A stretch of DNA of 64,000 nt from Butyricimonas faecalis (GTDB taxonomy: Bacteria; Bacteroidota; Bacteroidia; Bacteroidales; Marinifilaceae): assembly GCF_003991565.1 (NCBI RefSeq), contig NZ_CP032819.1, positions 3,286,001 to 3,350,000 on the forward strand. The letters are read 5' to 3'. How positions within the stretch are numbered: the stretch's first letter is position 1; each line of letters begins with the position of its first letter. The notes beneath the pieces were generated by a model. The model had not been told where the DNA came from and ran no database searches. It was given only the letters and a program-made list of their open reading frames with translations. Made by a program: the position numbers and the translations under genes. Positions 19,574-27,582 of this stretch are shown in pieces.

Positions 19574-20296
19574 TCATACATCTTCGGGCTTACCGCACGT
19601 TGTGGTGTATAGTATATATCCTTCTTCGTAATCATTCCCGATGTACTCGATTCTGATAGACAAATCCTTTTTTAATGGTTGCCTGATTCGGCACACGTAT
19701 TCCTTTATTCTCTTTCTTTTGCCAAGGGTGGCCCCCTTCCAAATTCCCAGCGTGAGATAATCCATGTTAGCAATTTGATTGTTTTTAGCGCATAGTAATT
19801 GTAGAAGGCGTGCTTCACTGGAACTTAGTAGGGTCACTTCTCCTTGGATGGTTATCGTGCGTGCAACAACATTAAATGTTGTGATGGAAGAAAGTTCATA
19901 TATGTGTGGGGCATTTAAGCGTGTAACTATTTTTTGGCGAAGGGCTTTCAAATGGGCAATCAAAACATTTGGAGGACGGTCTTTAGAAATGAATCTATCC
20001 GCTCCGGCATCCAGTGCGGCAATTTCTCTTTCAGGTTCTCCGTGGGAGGTATAGATGATAATACATGTTAGCGGGTCTTTCTTTCGAATCAATCGGATAA
20101 CTTCTATCCCGTCTTTTAGGGGCATATACAGGTCGAGTAATAAAATATCAGGCTTTTGACGGTTATAAGCATCCCAGGCTTCTTCCCCGTTAACAGCAAT
20201 GTCAACTATGAATTCGTGTTCTTCCAGGATCATTTTTGTCAATTCGGAATCGACTTTATTGTCTTCCGCGTAAAGGATTCTCATCTTGTTTGTCAT
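19574..20296 (-). CDS. two-component response regulator with winged-helix output
   Basis: A 240-residue OmpR-like regulator. The receiver has Glu11-Asp12, the phospho-acceptor Asp55 (LLLDLYMP), Thr/Ser near 83 (IIYTSHGE) and Lys near 106 (FISKDRP). A winged-helix domain follows at about 135-235, with LLSSSEARLLQLLC as its first helix. It begins 9 bases after the kinase gene and pairs with it. It is convergent with dnaG, only 23 bases apart. Confidence 0.9.
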   Translation of the reverse strand: MTNKMRILYAEDNKVDSELTKMILEEHEFIVDIAVNGEEAWDAYNRQKPDILLLDLYMPLKDGIEVIRLIRKKDPLTCIIIYTSHGEPEREIAALDAGADRFISKDRPPNVLIAHLKALRQKIVTRLNAPHIYELSSITTFNVVARTITIQGEVTLLSSSEARLLQLLCAKNNQIANMDYLTLGIWKGATLGKRKRIKEYVCRIRQPLKKDLSIRIEYIGNDYEEGYILYTTTCGKPEDV

Positions 20297-20305
20297 CTTG
20301 TTTCT

Positions 20306-21082
20306 TTATTTTATAGGTAATGTCACGATAAAGGTTGTACCTGTTCCGACTACGCTTTCCGCTGCGATCGAGCCCCTGTGTGCCTGAACAACCATGCGTG
20401 CGAAATACAGGCCTTGTCCATGTCCATTGATCTTCATGTCGTTTTGGTGATCACCCCTGTGGTAACGTTTGAAAATATGTTTTAGAGCTTCGGGAGTAAT
20501 ACCCATACCGTTGTCTTTCACTTCAATGCGGATAGTGTTTGGGTTGATTTCTTTACACGTGATTCGGATATGCACCTTTTCTCCGCCATACTTTAAAGCG
20601 TTTTCGATTAAGTTTTGGAAAACCGGTTGTAAAAAATTAGGGTCTCCGGCAATCACGTGTCGATCGGAAAGGTATTGGAGTTGAATGTCTGCTTGTTTCT
20701 CTTTTCCGATATTCCATGAGTCCGGACGACTTAATTTATCCAACATTTCATACAGGTTAAAATCTTTAATTTTCAACCGTAAACCATGGGCATCCGTGGA
20801 TTGAAGTAATATCCGATTAATGGTTTGTAATACATTATTTAATTCGATTGTACTTTTTTCCAGTAAGATTTTTTGTTGAGAAGAAAGAGTTTTATAAAGT
20901 ACATAGTGAAGTTTGAGCTCAGTTTCAATGGGGTGTCTCAAGTCATGCACGATGCTATGCACAAAAATCTCTCGGTATTTCCCGGTTCTTTTCTCCCAGC
21001 GGAGCATGTGGAGAAGCGAAATGATACAGAAAATAAGTAGTAAGGAGATGAAAAAAACTAGCGAGATATGTCCGGATGCCAA
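20306..21082 (-). CDS. histidine kinase core, N-terminal sensor missing
   Basis: A 258-residue kinase: one membrane helix (about residues 6-26), the phospho-acceptor His46 in IVHDLRHPIE, and an ATPase domain with NLIENALKYG, DNGMGI and GHGQGLYFAR. There is no sensor domain. The only available start is a TTG, and an in-frame stop lies ten codons upstream of it. The residues before the helix (FERFLNLASGH) read like the end of a longer extracellular domain. The gene is therefore probably truncated at its 5' end, next to a foreign gene fragment on the other strand. Whether it is still expressed is uncertain. Confidence 0.7.
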   Translation of the reverse strand: MASGHISLVFFISLLLIFCIISLLHMLRWEKRTGKYREIFVHSIVHDLRHPIETELKLHYVLYKTLSSQQKILLEKSTIELNNVLQTINRILLQSTDAHGLRLKIKDFNLYEMLDKLSRPDSWNIGKEKQADIQLQYLSDRHVIAGDPNFLQPVFQNLIENALKYGGEKVHIRITCKEINPNTIRIEVKDNGMGITPEALKHIFKRYHRGDHQNDMKINGHGQGLYFARMVVQAHRGSIAAESVVGTGTTFIVTLPIK

Positions 21083-21112
21083 GTTTAAAAATCGTTCGAA
21101 AGGGTAATTTTA

Positions 21113-21298
21113 TTGCTTGCTGCTGCGATGTGTCCGGTCCGTTTTGTCCCATTGTACGAATTAATGAATTTGCACCTACGAATCAAAGATTTTACAGAAG
21201 CTAAACGTTATGCGAGAATAATTATTGACAAACCAGTAAAAATTAACTCTTCTCGAATAAGGAAAATAAAGAAGGCTGCCAAAGTTTTACTTGAATAG
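21113..21298 (+). pseudogene. C-terminal fragment of a TPR-bearing O-antigen-ligase-like gene
   Basis: The frame is open from about 21089 and ends at 21298. Its product has PVRFVPLYELMNLHL, a TPR-like helix pair and ARIIIDKPVK, followed by a basic tail. From memory this is the closing pattern of Bacteroidetes O-antigen ligase family proteins with C-terminal TPR repeats. No start codon of the usual kind or upstream domain is present, and the truncated kinase abuts it on the other strand, so it is read as a relic. The family assignment is moderate. Confidence 0.5.
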
Positions 21299-21341
21299 TA
21301 TTTCGATATATTTATGGACAGTGGAAGATTAGACCGTTGAT

Positions 21342-21710
21342 ATGGTCATGTTATGTTTCAATTTTTTGAATAAAATGATGCGGGATCAACTTATGCTATT
21401 TGGTAATTCTGTGGGATATTTGGGCTTGGCACTTAGTGGATATCAAACATATATTGCTTTTACAGATGGTGATATTACGGGAAATGATATTTTGGGAGCT
21501 GTTTCTACGGCTCTCAGTGCTGCTAGTTATCTTTTTGCTTCAGCTGGATTCTTCCCTGTTGCTGGAGTGGTTGGCATTGCTGGATGTGTTGTTGGTCTTG
21601 TTTCTACAATGATAAATTTGGCAGGACAATCTTTGTTAATTCAAGTTCCTTTAGAAGATGGTCATAATGTTTATGTATACATATCACCGAATATGACATC
21701 ATTTGCTTAA
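21342..21710 (+). CDS. small hydrophobic protein, candidate pore-forming toxin tip
   Basis: A 122-residue protein without signal peptide. Residues 45-100 are a glycine/alanine/serine-rich hydrophobic hairpin (AVSTALSAASYLF, VAGVVGIAGCVVGLVSTM), preceded by GDITGNDILGA and followed by a hydrophilic tail. This look is typical of C-terminal tips of RHS-type or other polymorphic toxins that insert into membranes, but no RHS or delivery part is attached here. An in-frame stop at 21330 closes the frame. It stands directly ahead of an array of membrane proteins that look like immunity proteins. The function is inferred from context and composition only. Confidence 0.5.
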   Translation: MVMLCFNFLNKMMRDQLMLFGNSVGYLGLALSGYQTYIAFTDGDITGNDILGAVSTALSAASYLFASAGFFPVAGVVGIAGCVVGLVSTMINLAGQSLLIQVPLEDGHNVYVYISPNMTSFA

Positions 21711-21807
21711 TTTTGTTGTGAACTAATGTTTTGTTAATAGCGTTATTCTGAGTAGTTTGATGTTTTTTATATTAGGCTACTTGGAATAATGTAAAATATT
21801 ATAGGTA

Positions 21808-22281
21808 ATGAAAAAATATCGTCGTTCTTTTTGGGCAGCATCCTGTGTAAATTCAATGATAATACCATGGATAGTAGCGTTTGTATTCAGTTATTTATCA
21901 GTTAAAGATAGAATAGATATTTCGAGAGTACTTTCTTTTTATGGATTGATATTTGGGGGGATTCCAACATTGGTAATTTTGACTTATTTCTTCGTGTCCG
22001 AGTTTTATGTTGTCTTGTCAGATGACGCGTTGATCTTGAAGAACGCAATTTGTCCGTTTTGGAAGAAGAAAGTGTATTATAATGACATGGTGAAAGTAAA
22101 GATAATCTACTATGGAGGTGGTCCTTCAATTCCTTTCATGAAAATAGCTACCACCAAGGCACAACGTTCGGGGCGTTATTATCTGGATCGTGTTCGTCTT
22201 AAAGATTTTCCAGAGATAATAGATGTTTTGAGAGAGAAAGGGATTGAAGTCTATGTAAATGGAATGGAATGTTTTAGATGA
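21808..22281 (+). CDS. array member 1: two-helix membrane protein with PH-like domain (type A)
   Basis: 157 residues. A basic start (MKKYRRSFW) is followed by two membrane helices (about 16-32 and 43-63) and a cytosolic domain of roughly 90 residues that resembles bacterial PH domains: EFYVVLSDDALILKN, ICPFWKKK at 81-88, and YYLDRVRLKDFPEIID near the end. It is the first of eight tandem relatives. At DNA level its 3' third is nearly identical to that of members 5 and 7. No family name is claimed; an immunity role is inferred from the array layout and the hydrophobic protein upstream. Confidence 0.75.
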   Translation: MKKYRRSFWAASCVNSMIIPWIVAFVFSYLSVKDRIDISRVLSFYGLIFGGIPTLVILTYFFVSEFYVVLSDDALILKNAICPFWKKKVYYNDMVKVKIIYYGGGPSIPFMKIATTKAQRSGRYYLDRVRLKDFPEIIDVLREKGIEVYVNGMECFR

Positions 22282-22309
22282 GACGTGGGTAGAGAATAAG
22301 AAATATTCC

Positions 22310-22317
22310 TAATTTTG
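22310..22317 (+). promoter_or_regulatory. -7 promoter element for array member 2
   Basis: Reads TAATTTTG, inside the 20-base string AATTTTGTAAAAACAATAAC that recurs before array member 6. The repeated leader suggests that members were copied together with their promoter. Confidence 0.55.
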
Positions 22318-22331
22318 TAAAAACAATAACG

Positions 22332-22790
22332 ATGAAAATATATCGAGGTTCTTTTTGGTCGGGAGATAGCGTACATTCCTTTTTTATGTCTTATATTTTG
22401 GGATTAGTATTTGTTGCCCTATTGGTTAGAGTTGAAATTGATTTTTCATGTTTAAAGATCATGGGGATGTTACTTGTTTTGTTTGCTTTCCCGGTTTGTT
22501 TATTGTTATTTTCTGAGTTTTATGTTATAGAACTTGATGATGCATTGGTCGTGAGAAATGCAATTTGTCCATTTTGGAAGAAGAAAATATATTTTAAGGA
22601 TGTTGTGAAAATAAGTGTCGTATATCTTGGCGGATATGCAGTACCTTATATGCGAATAATAATCGACAAAAAACGAGCTTGCCGCTATTACATAAATCGA
22701 GTTAAACGCAAGCAGTTACCGGAGTTGGTGGATTCTTTGAGAAAAAAGGGGATAGACGAGGATGCAAGGGGAATGGATATGTTGAAGTAA
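22332..22790 (+). CDS. array member 2: two-helix membrane protein with PH-like domain (type A, divergent)
   Basis: 152 residues with the same plan as member 1: MKIYRGSFW start, two helices (about 17-34 and 42-62), then EFYVIELDDALVVRN and ICPFWKKK. The last third (YYINRVKRKQLPELVD) is more basic and more diverged than in members 1, 5 and 7. It has its own promoter-like site 14 bases upstream. Confidence 0.75.
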   Translation: MKIYRGSFWSGDSVHSFFMSYILGLVFVALLVRVEIDFSCLKIMGMLLVLFAFPVCLLLFSEFYVIELDDALVVRNAICPFWKKKIYFKDVVKISVVYLGGYAVPYMRIIIDKKRACRYYINRVKRKQLPELVDSLRKKGIDEDARGMDMLK

Positions 22791-22826
22791 AAAACTAAAA
22801 GAGAAAATTTAATATCGTAATAACTA

Positions 22827-23303
22827 ATGAAAGAATTTCGTCAATCATTTGGAAAAACACGTACAGCATTTGATGTTAAAGTTTTGGTGATACTTTTTGT
22901 TTTATTATTTTTACCTGCAATTTGGATAGTCAAATCTAGTATTCCCGCAATTTTAGGTGTGATTGTATTTTTGTTAATGATATTCCATTTGTTGGTCATG
23001 CAGTTATTCTATGTAATTTTGACTGATGATAAATTGATTATAAAAAATGGCATTTATCCGTTTTAGAAAAAAGAAGTGCGATATATAGATATAGTTAAGT
23101 TAAGGTTCATTTGGTATGGCGGACGGTCTTATCCAAGTATGAAGGTTATTACTAAAAAGTCTTCTAAAATGTCATGGCGTTATACGATTGATCACGTGGA
23201 TCCACAAGATTATTCTATTATTGTCGAGGAGTTGAAAAAGAAAGAGGTTCCAGTCGAAACGAAAGATCTTGATATGTTTGTTGATATGTTCAAGGAGAAA
23301 TAA
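22827..23303 (+). pseudogene. array member 3 (type B), killed by one nonsense codon
   Basis: The frame of 158 codons plus the normal stop is intact except for a TAG at 23064-23066. This is codon 80, where the relatives have the Trp of CPFW (TGG), so one G-to-A change explains the stop. The half before it holds MKEFRQSFG, both helices and YVILTDDKLIIKN; the half after holds the rest of the PH-like domain with WRYTIDHVDPQDYS. A GTG at 23076 could restart the second half, but it would lack the membrane part. Confidence 0.8.
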
Positions 23304-23347
23304 TTCTCGGATTAATAACCAATGTTATAATTTTATCATGAAATAAT

Positions 23348-23809
23348 ATGAAAACATTCCGTCGTTCTTTTTGGAAGACATGTACATTTAAATTTGGTCT
23401 TTTACCAGGATATGTATTTCTCTTGTTACTAGGGGGATATTATCTTCATGATGTGCAAGTACCTGTTGTGGTATGGATCTATTTGATTGCTATTTGTATT
23501 GTTGGATTTGTCGGGATTATTATTCGATGTTTTTACCTTATCTTGATGGATGGCAGATTAATTATAAAGAATCGGTTTTGTCCTTTCTGGTGTAATAAAT
23601 TTTATTACAGTGATATTGAAAAGATATATATAGAACAACCGGGAGTGCTTGGTGTTTGTTATATACAAGTGATTACCCGAAAAAATAGAAAACATAACTG
23701 GAAATATATTCTTGATTTTGTTAGTCCCAAAGATTACACGGAATTGGTACCTATGCTGAAAGAAAAAGGTATTGATGTTAAAACGAAAAATCTTACATAT
23801 CTATTATGA
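23348..23809 (+). CDS. array member 4: two-helix membrane protein with PH-like domain (type B)
   Basis: 153 residues. Start MKTFRRSFW, helices at about 15-32 and 42-60, then CFYLILMDGRLIIKN, FCPFW and the type-B signature VITRKNRKHNWKYILDFV. It resembles member 6 more than its direct neighbours. Its stop overlaps the start of member 5 (ATGA), so these two are translationally coupled. Confidence 0.75.
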   Translation: MKTFRRSFWKTCTFKFGLLPGYVFLLLLGGYYLHDVQVPVVVWIYLIAICIVGFVGIIIRCFYLILMDGRLIIKNRFCPFWCNKFYYSDIEKIYIEQPGVLGVCYIQVITRKNRKHNWKYILDFVSPKDYTELVPMLKEKGIDVKTKNLTYLL

Positions 23810-24279
23810 AAAAATATCGTCGTTCTTTTTGGGCAGCTTGCAATGTAAATTCAATGATAATACCATGGGTAGTAGGGTCGATATTCTGTTATTTTTTGAT
23901 GATTGAAGACGGAATTGATCCTTCAAGACTACTTTCTTTTTATGGATTCCTATTTTTAGGAACACCAACATTGGGTGTTTTGACTTATTTCTTCGTGTCC
24001 GAGTTTTATGTTATCTTGTCAGATGATGCGTTGATTTTAAAGAATGCTATTTGTCCGTTTTGGAAGAAAAAGGTTTTTTATGGAGATCCGGTAAAAATAA
24101 AGATTATTTATCTTAGTGGCTATACAATACCTTACATACAAATCATAAGAAGTGCAAGAAGATTTGCTTGGCGTTATTATCTAGATCGTGTTCGTCTTAA
24201 AGATTTTCCCGCAATAATAGATTATTTGAGAGAGAAAGGGATTGAAGTTCATGTCAAGGGAATGGAATATTTTAAATGA
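23806..24279 (+). CDS. array member 5: two-helix membrane protein with PH-like domain (type A)
   Basis: 157 residues, the closest relative of member 1 (MKKYRRSFWAA, FYVILSDDALILKN, ICPFWKKK, YYLDRVRLKDFPAIID). It differs mainly in the loop after the first helix and in the stretch YLSGYTIPY, which it shares with member 7. It overlaps member 4 by four bases. Confidence 0.75.
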   Translation: MKKYRRSFWAACNVNSMIIPWVVGSIFCYFLMIEDGIDPSRLLSFYGFLFLGTPTLGVLTYFFVSEFYVILSDDALILKNAICPFWKKKVFYGDPVKIKIIYLSGYTIPYIQIIRSARRFAWRYYLDRVRLKDFPAIIDYLREKGIEVHVKGMEYFK

Positions 24280-24306
24280 AACATAGTAGAACCCAAGAAT
24301 TATAGA

Positions 24307-24314
24307 TAATTTTG
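24307..24314 (+). promoter_or_regulatory. -7 promoter element for array member 6
   Basis: Reads TAATTTTG within the same AATTTTGTAAAAACAATAAC string that precedes member 2. Confidence 0.55.
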
Positions 24315-24329
24315 TAAAAACAATAACAA

Positions 24330-24785
24330 ATGAAAAAATTCCGTCGTTCTTTTGGGAAAACAACAACGTTTAAACATATGTTCATGCCGTTTTTAATACC
24401 CTTATTATTGTTTTTTATTTTTTACGATTATAATCTTAATTTAGTAGCATGGTGTTATTTACTTTTAGTAGTATTAATATTTTTAATCGCTCTTATTTTT
24501 CAATTATTTTATATAGTATTGGAAGATAATTTTTTTGTTATAAAGAATGGGATTTGTCCATTTTTGTATGAAAAGCATTTTTATAAGGATGTAGAAAAAG
24601 TAAATATCAAACGTCTTGGAGGAATGGCCCCTCCCTATATTCAAGTTATTACGAAGAAAAATAGAAAACATGCGTGGAAATATATTATAGATTTAGTAGC
24701 TCCAAAAGAATATGACAAATTAGTTGAGGTTATTAAGTCAAAAGGTGTTGTTGTTGATAATGAGAATCTTGTTAATTGGAATTAA
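24330..24785 (+). CDS. array member 6: two-helix membrane protein with PH-like domain (type B)
   Basis: 151 residues: MKKFRRSFG, two strongly hydrophobic helices (about 17-32 and 38-60), LFYIVLEDNFFVIKN, ICPF followed by LYE in place of WKK, then VITKKNRKHAWKYIID. The loss of the Trp-Lys-Lys after CPF is unique among the intact members. The gene is very AT-rich. Confidence 0.75.
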   Translation: MKKFRRSFGKTTTFKHMFMPFLIPLLLFFIFYDYNLNLVAWCYLLLVVLIFLIALIFQLFYIVLEDNFFVIKNGICPFLYEKHFYKDVEKVNIKRLGGMAPPYIQVITKKNRKHAWKYIIDLVAPKEYDKLVEVIKSKGVVVDNENLVNWN

Positions 24786-24863
24786 TGTATAAGATTGAAT
24801 TAGAAAATGTGAATTCTTGATAGGTAAGAGCATTAGAGAAATTGATAATGAATATTATATTTT

Positions 24864-25328
24864 ATGAAAACATTCCGTAATTCTTTTTGGTCGGGTCGAT
24901 GGGTACAATCAATATTTATACCATGGACGGTAGTGAATATATTATGTGTTTTGATTGTAATGAATAATGTTGATTTTACGAAATTATTCCCATGGTATGG
25001 ATTGATAATGCTTTTACCGAACTTGTTATTTTATGGCATAGTATTCTTATCAGAATTTTATATTATATTCTCGAATGACGCTTTAATCCTAAAAAATGCC
25101 ATTTGTCCGTTTTGGAGGAAAAAGTTTTTTTATCAAGATCCGGTAAAAATAAAGATTATTTATCTTAGTGGTTATACGATACCTTACATGCAAATCATGA
25201 GAGGTACGAGGAAACTTGCTTGGCGTTATTATCTGGATCGTGTTCGACTAAAAGATTTTCCCGAGGTGATAGACCTTTTAAGAGCGAAAGGGATGCAGGT
25301 TGATGTAGAGGGAATGGAATATTTTTAG
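24864..25328 (+). CDS. array member 7: two-helix membrane protein with PH-like domain (type A)
   Basis: 154 residues: MKTFRNSFW, two helices (about 18-34 and 44-64), EFYIIFSNDALILKN, ICPFWRKK, YLSGYTIPYMQI and YYLDRVRLKDFPEVID. It is the last full-length member. At DNA level the block around 25220-25270 nearly repeats those of members 1 and 5. Confidence 0.75.
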   Translation: MKTFRNSFWSGRWVQSIFIPWTVVNILCVLIVMNNVDFTKLFPWYGLIMLLPNLLFYGIVFLSEFYIIFSNDALILKNAICPFWRKKFFYQDPVKIKIIYLSGYTIPYMQIMRGTRKLAWRYYLDRVRLKDFPEVIDLLRAKGMQVDVEGMEYF

Positions 25329-25372
25329 AAAGCAGAATGAGTCAATAAGATTTGAAAATGAATTTATAGATA

Positions 25373-25543
25373 ATGAAAATATATCGAGGGTCTTTTTTGT
25401 TGACAACTATCGCTCCTTGCGTTTTTGCACTTTCTTGTAAATATGGTAAGTGGGGAGTAGGAGAGGAGGAATCAGAAGAATATAATAATCTGTCCTTAGA
25501 TGAAAAAATAGAATTGACAAATATTTATGGGATAATAATTTAA
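25373..25543 (+). pseudogene. array member 8: only the first codons remain, joined to other sequence
   Basis: The frame starts with MKIYRGSF, identical to member 2 also at DNA level, then switches to an unrelated sequence (LLTTIAPCVFALSCKYGKWG and an acidic tail ending NIYGIII). The 56-codon frame has neither membrane pair nor PH-like part. It looks like a recombination joint that fused the 5' end of an array member to the 3' end of something else; a small lipoprotein-like product (LSC at about 20-22) cannot be excluded. Confidence 0.55.
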
Positions 25544-25547
25544 GAAG

Positions 25548-26087
25548 ATGAGAATGAAATTAATAGTTTTATTAGCCTTGGGTTGGGCTTTATCAAGTAT
25601 GGTTGTGCCAGTTTCAAACGAAGGACAACCTGAAATGAAAATAGATAGTATCATCAAATCGGATAGTGTAAAGTATATTATTTTTACTTCAAGTGATAAT
25701 TATGGTGATGGTAGTGCCGTGAATCGGATGTGGAGTGATAAATGGAGATGTTACTCATACTATTTTAAGGATATTAAACATAATGAGATAACGTTTTATG
25801 TCCTAAATAATGCAGTTCCTATCGTTAAGCCAAAGTCGTTTTTACAGACTATTCAATACGTGGATTGGAATGTTTTATTTCCCCGGTTGAGTCCATCAGA
25901 TGCAGCCAAGATGTATTCTTTTTTTATTCATGAATGCCATCAGTGGAAACGGAAAGATGGTAAAGAGACCAAGCTATATTTTATAGACCGTCAAGATTTT
26001 TCTAGAGACTCGATAAAAATGTACCGGGTTTATTGCCATAATTCACGGTATTATATGAATGAATTAATAGACGAACTGGAGTATTAG
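25548..26087 (+). CDS. secreted protein of unknown function
   Basis: I do not recognise this 179-residue protein. It has a signal peptide (MRMKLIVLLALGWALSS) and then a soluble part with a Trp/Tyr-rich stretch (RMWSDKWRCYSYYFKD), a central PRLSPSDAAKMYSFF segment and YFIDRQDF. The middle, where a variable strand is followed by a helix beginning LSPSDAAKMYS, resembles the layout of the proteins at 60506 and 61731. It lies 4 bases after the array relic and could be co-transcribed with it. Confidence 0.55.
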   Translation: MRMKLIVLLALGWALSSMVVPVSNEGQPEMKIDSIIKSDSVKYIIFTSSDNYGDGSAVNRMWSDKWRCYSYYFKDIKHNEITFYVLNNAVPIVKPKSFLQTIQYVDWNVLFPRLSPSDAAKMYSFFIHECHQWKRKDGKETKLYFIDRQDFSRDSIKMYRVYCHNSRYYMNELIDELEY

Positions 26088-26396
26088 TACCGGTGAAAAT
26101 ATAACGATGAGGGTGTGTCCTAAAGACTTCAGAATGACATGCTCTCTTATTTTTTTAATCAGTACGATAAAACGATGATTCATGATTGTATTATTTAAGC
26201 ATCGTGAGTCAAGATTAAAAAGCGAGTAGCAACCGGTATATAGGCTTAGTGGATTGTGGAGAGGAGATGTTATGAGGGGAAAATCCTTATTTAACGGCCT
26301 AAAGATTTTAATGCAATGTTGTACATTGATATATAAATCATATATTTACGTGAAGAAAATGCAGACATTATTATATTAATATTAAGAAAAGATAAT
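26088..26396. other. 309-bp gap, no gene seen
   Basis: AT-rich sequence with scattered stops in all frames. It holds no tRNA, no clear inverted repeat and only a weak promoter-like TATATTTA near 26350. It may be the remains of a lost array-related gene, but nothing recognisable is left. Confidence 0.5.
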
Positions 26397-26960
26397 ATGG
26401 GAAAAAGCATGTATAAATTGTTCGTCTTGTTCATAAGTCTATTTTTAACTAGTCTTATCTCTTCGGCTCAAGAAAAGAGGTGTATAACAGAAATATATTC
26501 AGTCGAAAAATCACAGAGCAAATCGTATGTGCGAGAATTGGAATTGTATTTGAAATCAAAAGGTTTGTATGATAATAAAAAAAGCCGAGAAACGATCACT
26601 AGTTCAATAAAGGAAATCAAGAAAAAATTACAAATAGGGAATATTGATTTCACACGAGGTAATATTTTTATTGTAGAACTTTTAGGAGGTAAAATATATG
26701 AAGATCCTGAAGAATGGTGTGAAGGGTTTGGCATCATTGAAATAGGATTTTCTACAGAGCAACAAGCTGTAGATATATTCAAAAAAGCAAAAATGGCATC
26801 TCAAAAATACACGATGAACATTCCTATCTACCGTCCCCCTTTCCGGTGTGTTCGTGTGGGGAAAAGTGTTCTTTTCGTGTATTCTATTAATGTAAATATG
26901 GATAAATACCTTGATCTGGTTGAAAGTTGGCAGCCTTTAAAATGTGAATCGCCATTCTAG
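26397..26960 (+). CDS. secreted protein of unknown function
   Basis: A 187-residue protein with signal peptide (cleaved after SSAQ, near residue 25). The mature part starts with Lys/Glu-rich helices (residues 30-80), then NIFIVELLGGKIYEDPEEWCEG-type strand and a hydrophobic strand VGKSVLFVYSINV. Four cysteines (29, 108, 150 and 183 approximately) could form disulfides outside the cytoplasm. I do not recognise the family. Confidence 0.55.
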   Translation: MGKSMYKLFVLFISLFLTSLISSAQEKRCITEIYSVEKSQSKSYVRELELYLKSKGLYDNKKSRETITSSIKEIKKKLQIGNIDFTRGNIFIVELLGGKIYEDPEEWCEGFGIIEIGFSTEQQAVDIFKKAKMASQKYTMNIPIYRPPFRCVRVGKSVLFVYSINVNMDKYLDLVESWQPLKCESPF

Positions 26961-27001
26961 AGGATATATTATCCTTTAAGATGTACTTTAAATTTACGAT
27001 T

Positions 27002-27136
27002 ATGAAGAAGTGGTACGTGTTAATAATTTTAATGTTCTTGGCTTATGCGATCATGTTGAACTTGGATTTGAGTACCCAAGGGAATCGTAATTTGGGATCA
27101 GTTTGTGAAGGGATTGAGATCGATTGGACATTTTAG
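27002..27136 (+). CDS. 44-residue membrane-anchored or secreted peptide
   Basis: ATG at 27002 opens a short frame: MKKWYVLIILMFLAYAIM is a clear signal or anchor, followed by 26 polar residues with one Cys and the end EIDWTF. The layout resembles the short exported Bacteroidetes peptides of the NVEALA kind, but that motif is absent. It is 11 bases upstream of the next gene and may be coupled to it. Confidence 0.4.
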   Translation: MKKWYVLIILMFLAYAIMLNLDLSTQGNRNLGSVCEGIEIDWTF

Positions 27137-27147
27137 AATAGATTGTT

Positions 27148-27582
27148 ATGAAGAATATTCGAGCATATTATTTATTTTTGAGGAAAGGAATCATTAGTTC
27201 AGTTATATTGTTTTTATTAGGAACTTGGCAACAAATTCCTTTATATTATATGGGTTTATATGGGGCAATTTTAATTGTCACGATTTTTTTAGTCTATTAT
27301 TTTTTAAGATTCTTGTACAAGAAACAAACAGGTTTTACCACGTGTTTTAGATTTGGATTTATTCCCAAAAGAGGTTTTGGGAATTTGTTGAAAAAATATG
27401 GATTGTTTTTATTTTTAGTGTTAATGCTGGGGCTTGGATTATTATGTATTCCTTGGAAATATCTATGGCAAATGGTATTCGTTTCATCTTTTTCTTTTTA
27501 TTTAAATTATATCGGGGCAGTAGCATATTGTAATTTATTTCTCACATGTAAAAACAGGAAAAATGAAGATGCAGGTAAATAG
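27148..27582 (+). CDS. four-helix membrane protein of unknown function
   Basis: 144 residues with hydrophobic segments at about 12-27, 30-53, 86-105 and 108-130. Between helices 2 and 3 lies a basic loop with FRFGFIPKRGFGNLLKK. The tail is short and charged. No family is recognised. It follows the 44-residue peptide closely, the sort of pairing seen for small exported peptides and membrane partners, but that is a guess. Confidence 0.5.
   Translation: MKNIRAYYLFLRKGIISSVILFLLGTWQQIPLYYMGLYGAILIVTIFLVYYFLRFLYKKQTGFTTCFRFGFIPKRGFGNLLKKYGLFLFLVLMLGLGLLCIPWKYLWQMVFVSSFSFYLNYIGAVAYCNLFLTCKNRKNEDAGK

Noticed and set aside
23076..23303. Second half of array member 3 as a separate gene starting at GTG
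   Set aside because: It is in frame with the first half and is separated from it by a single TAG at a conserved Trp codon, so it is part of a pseudogene.
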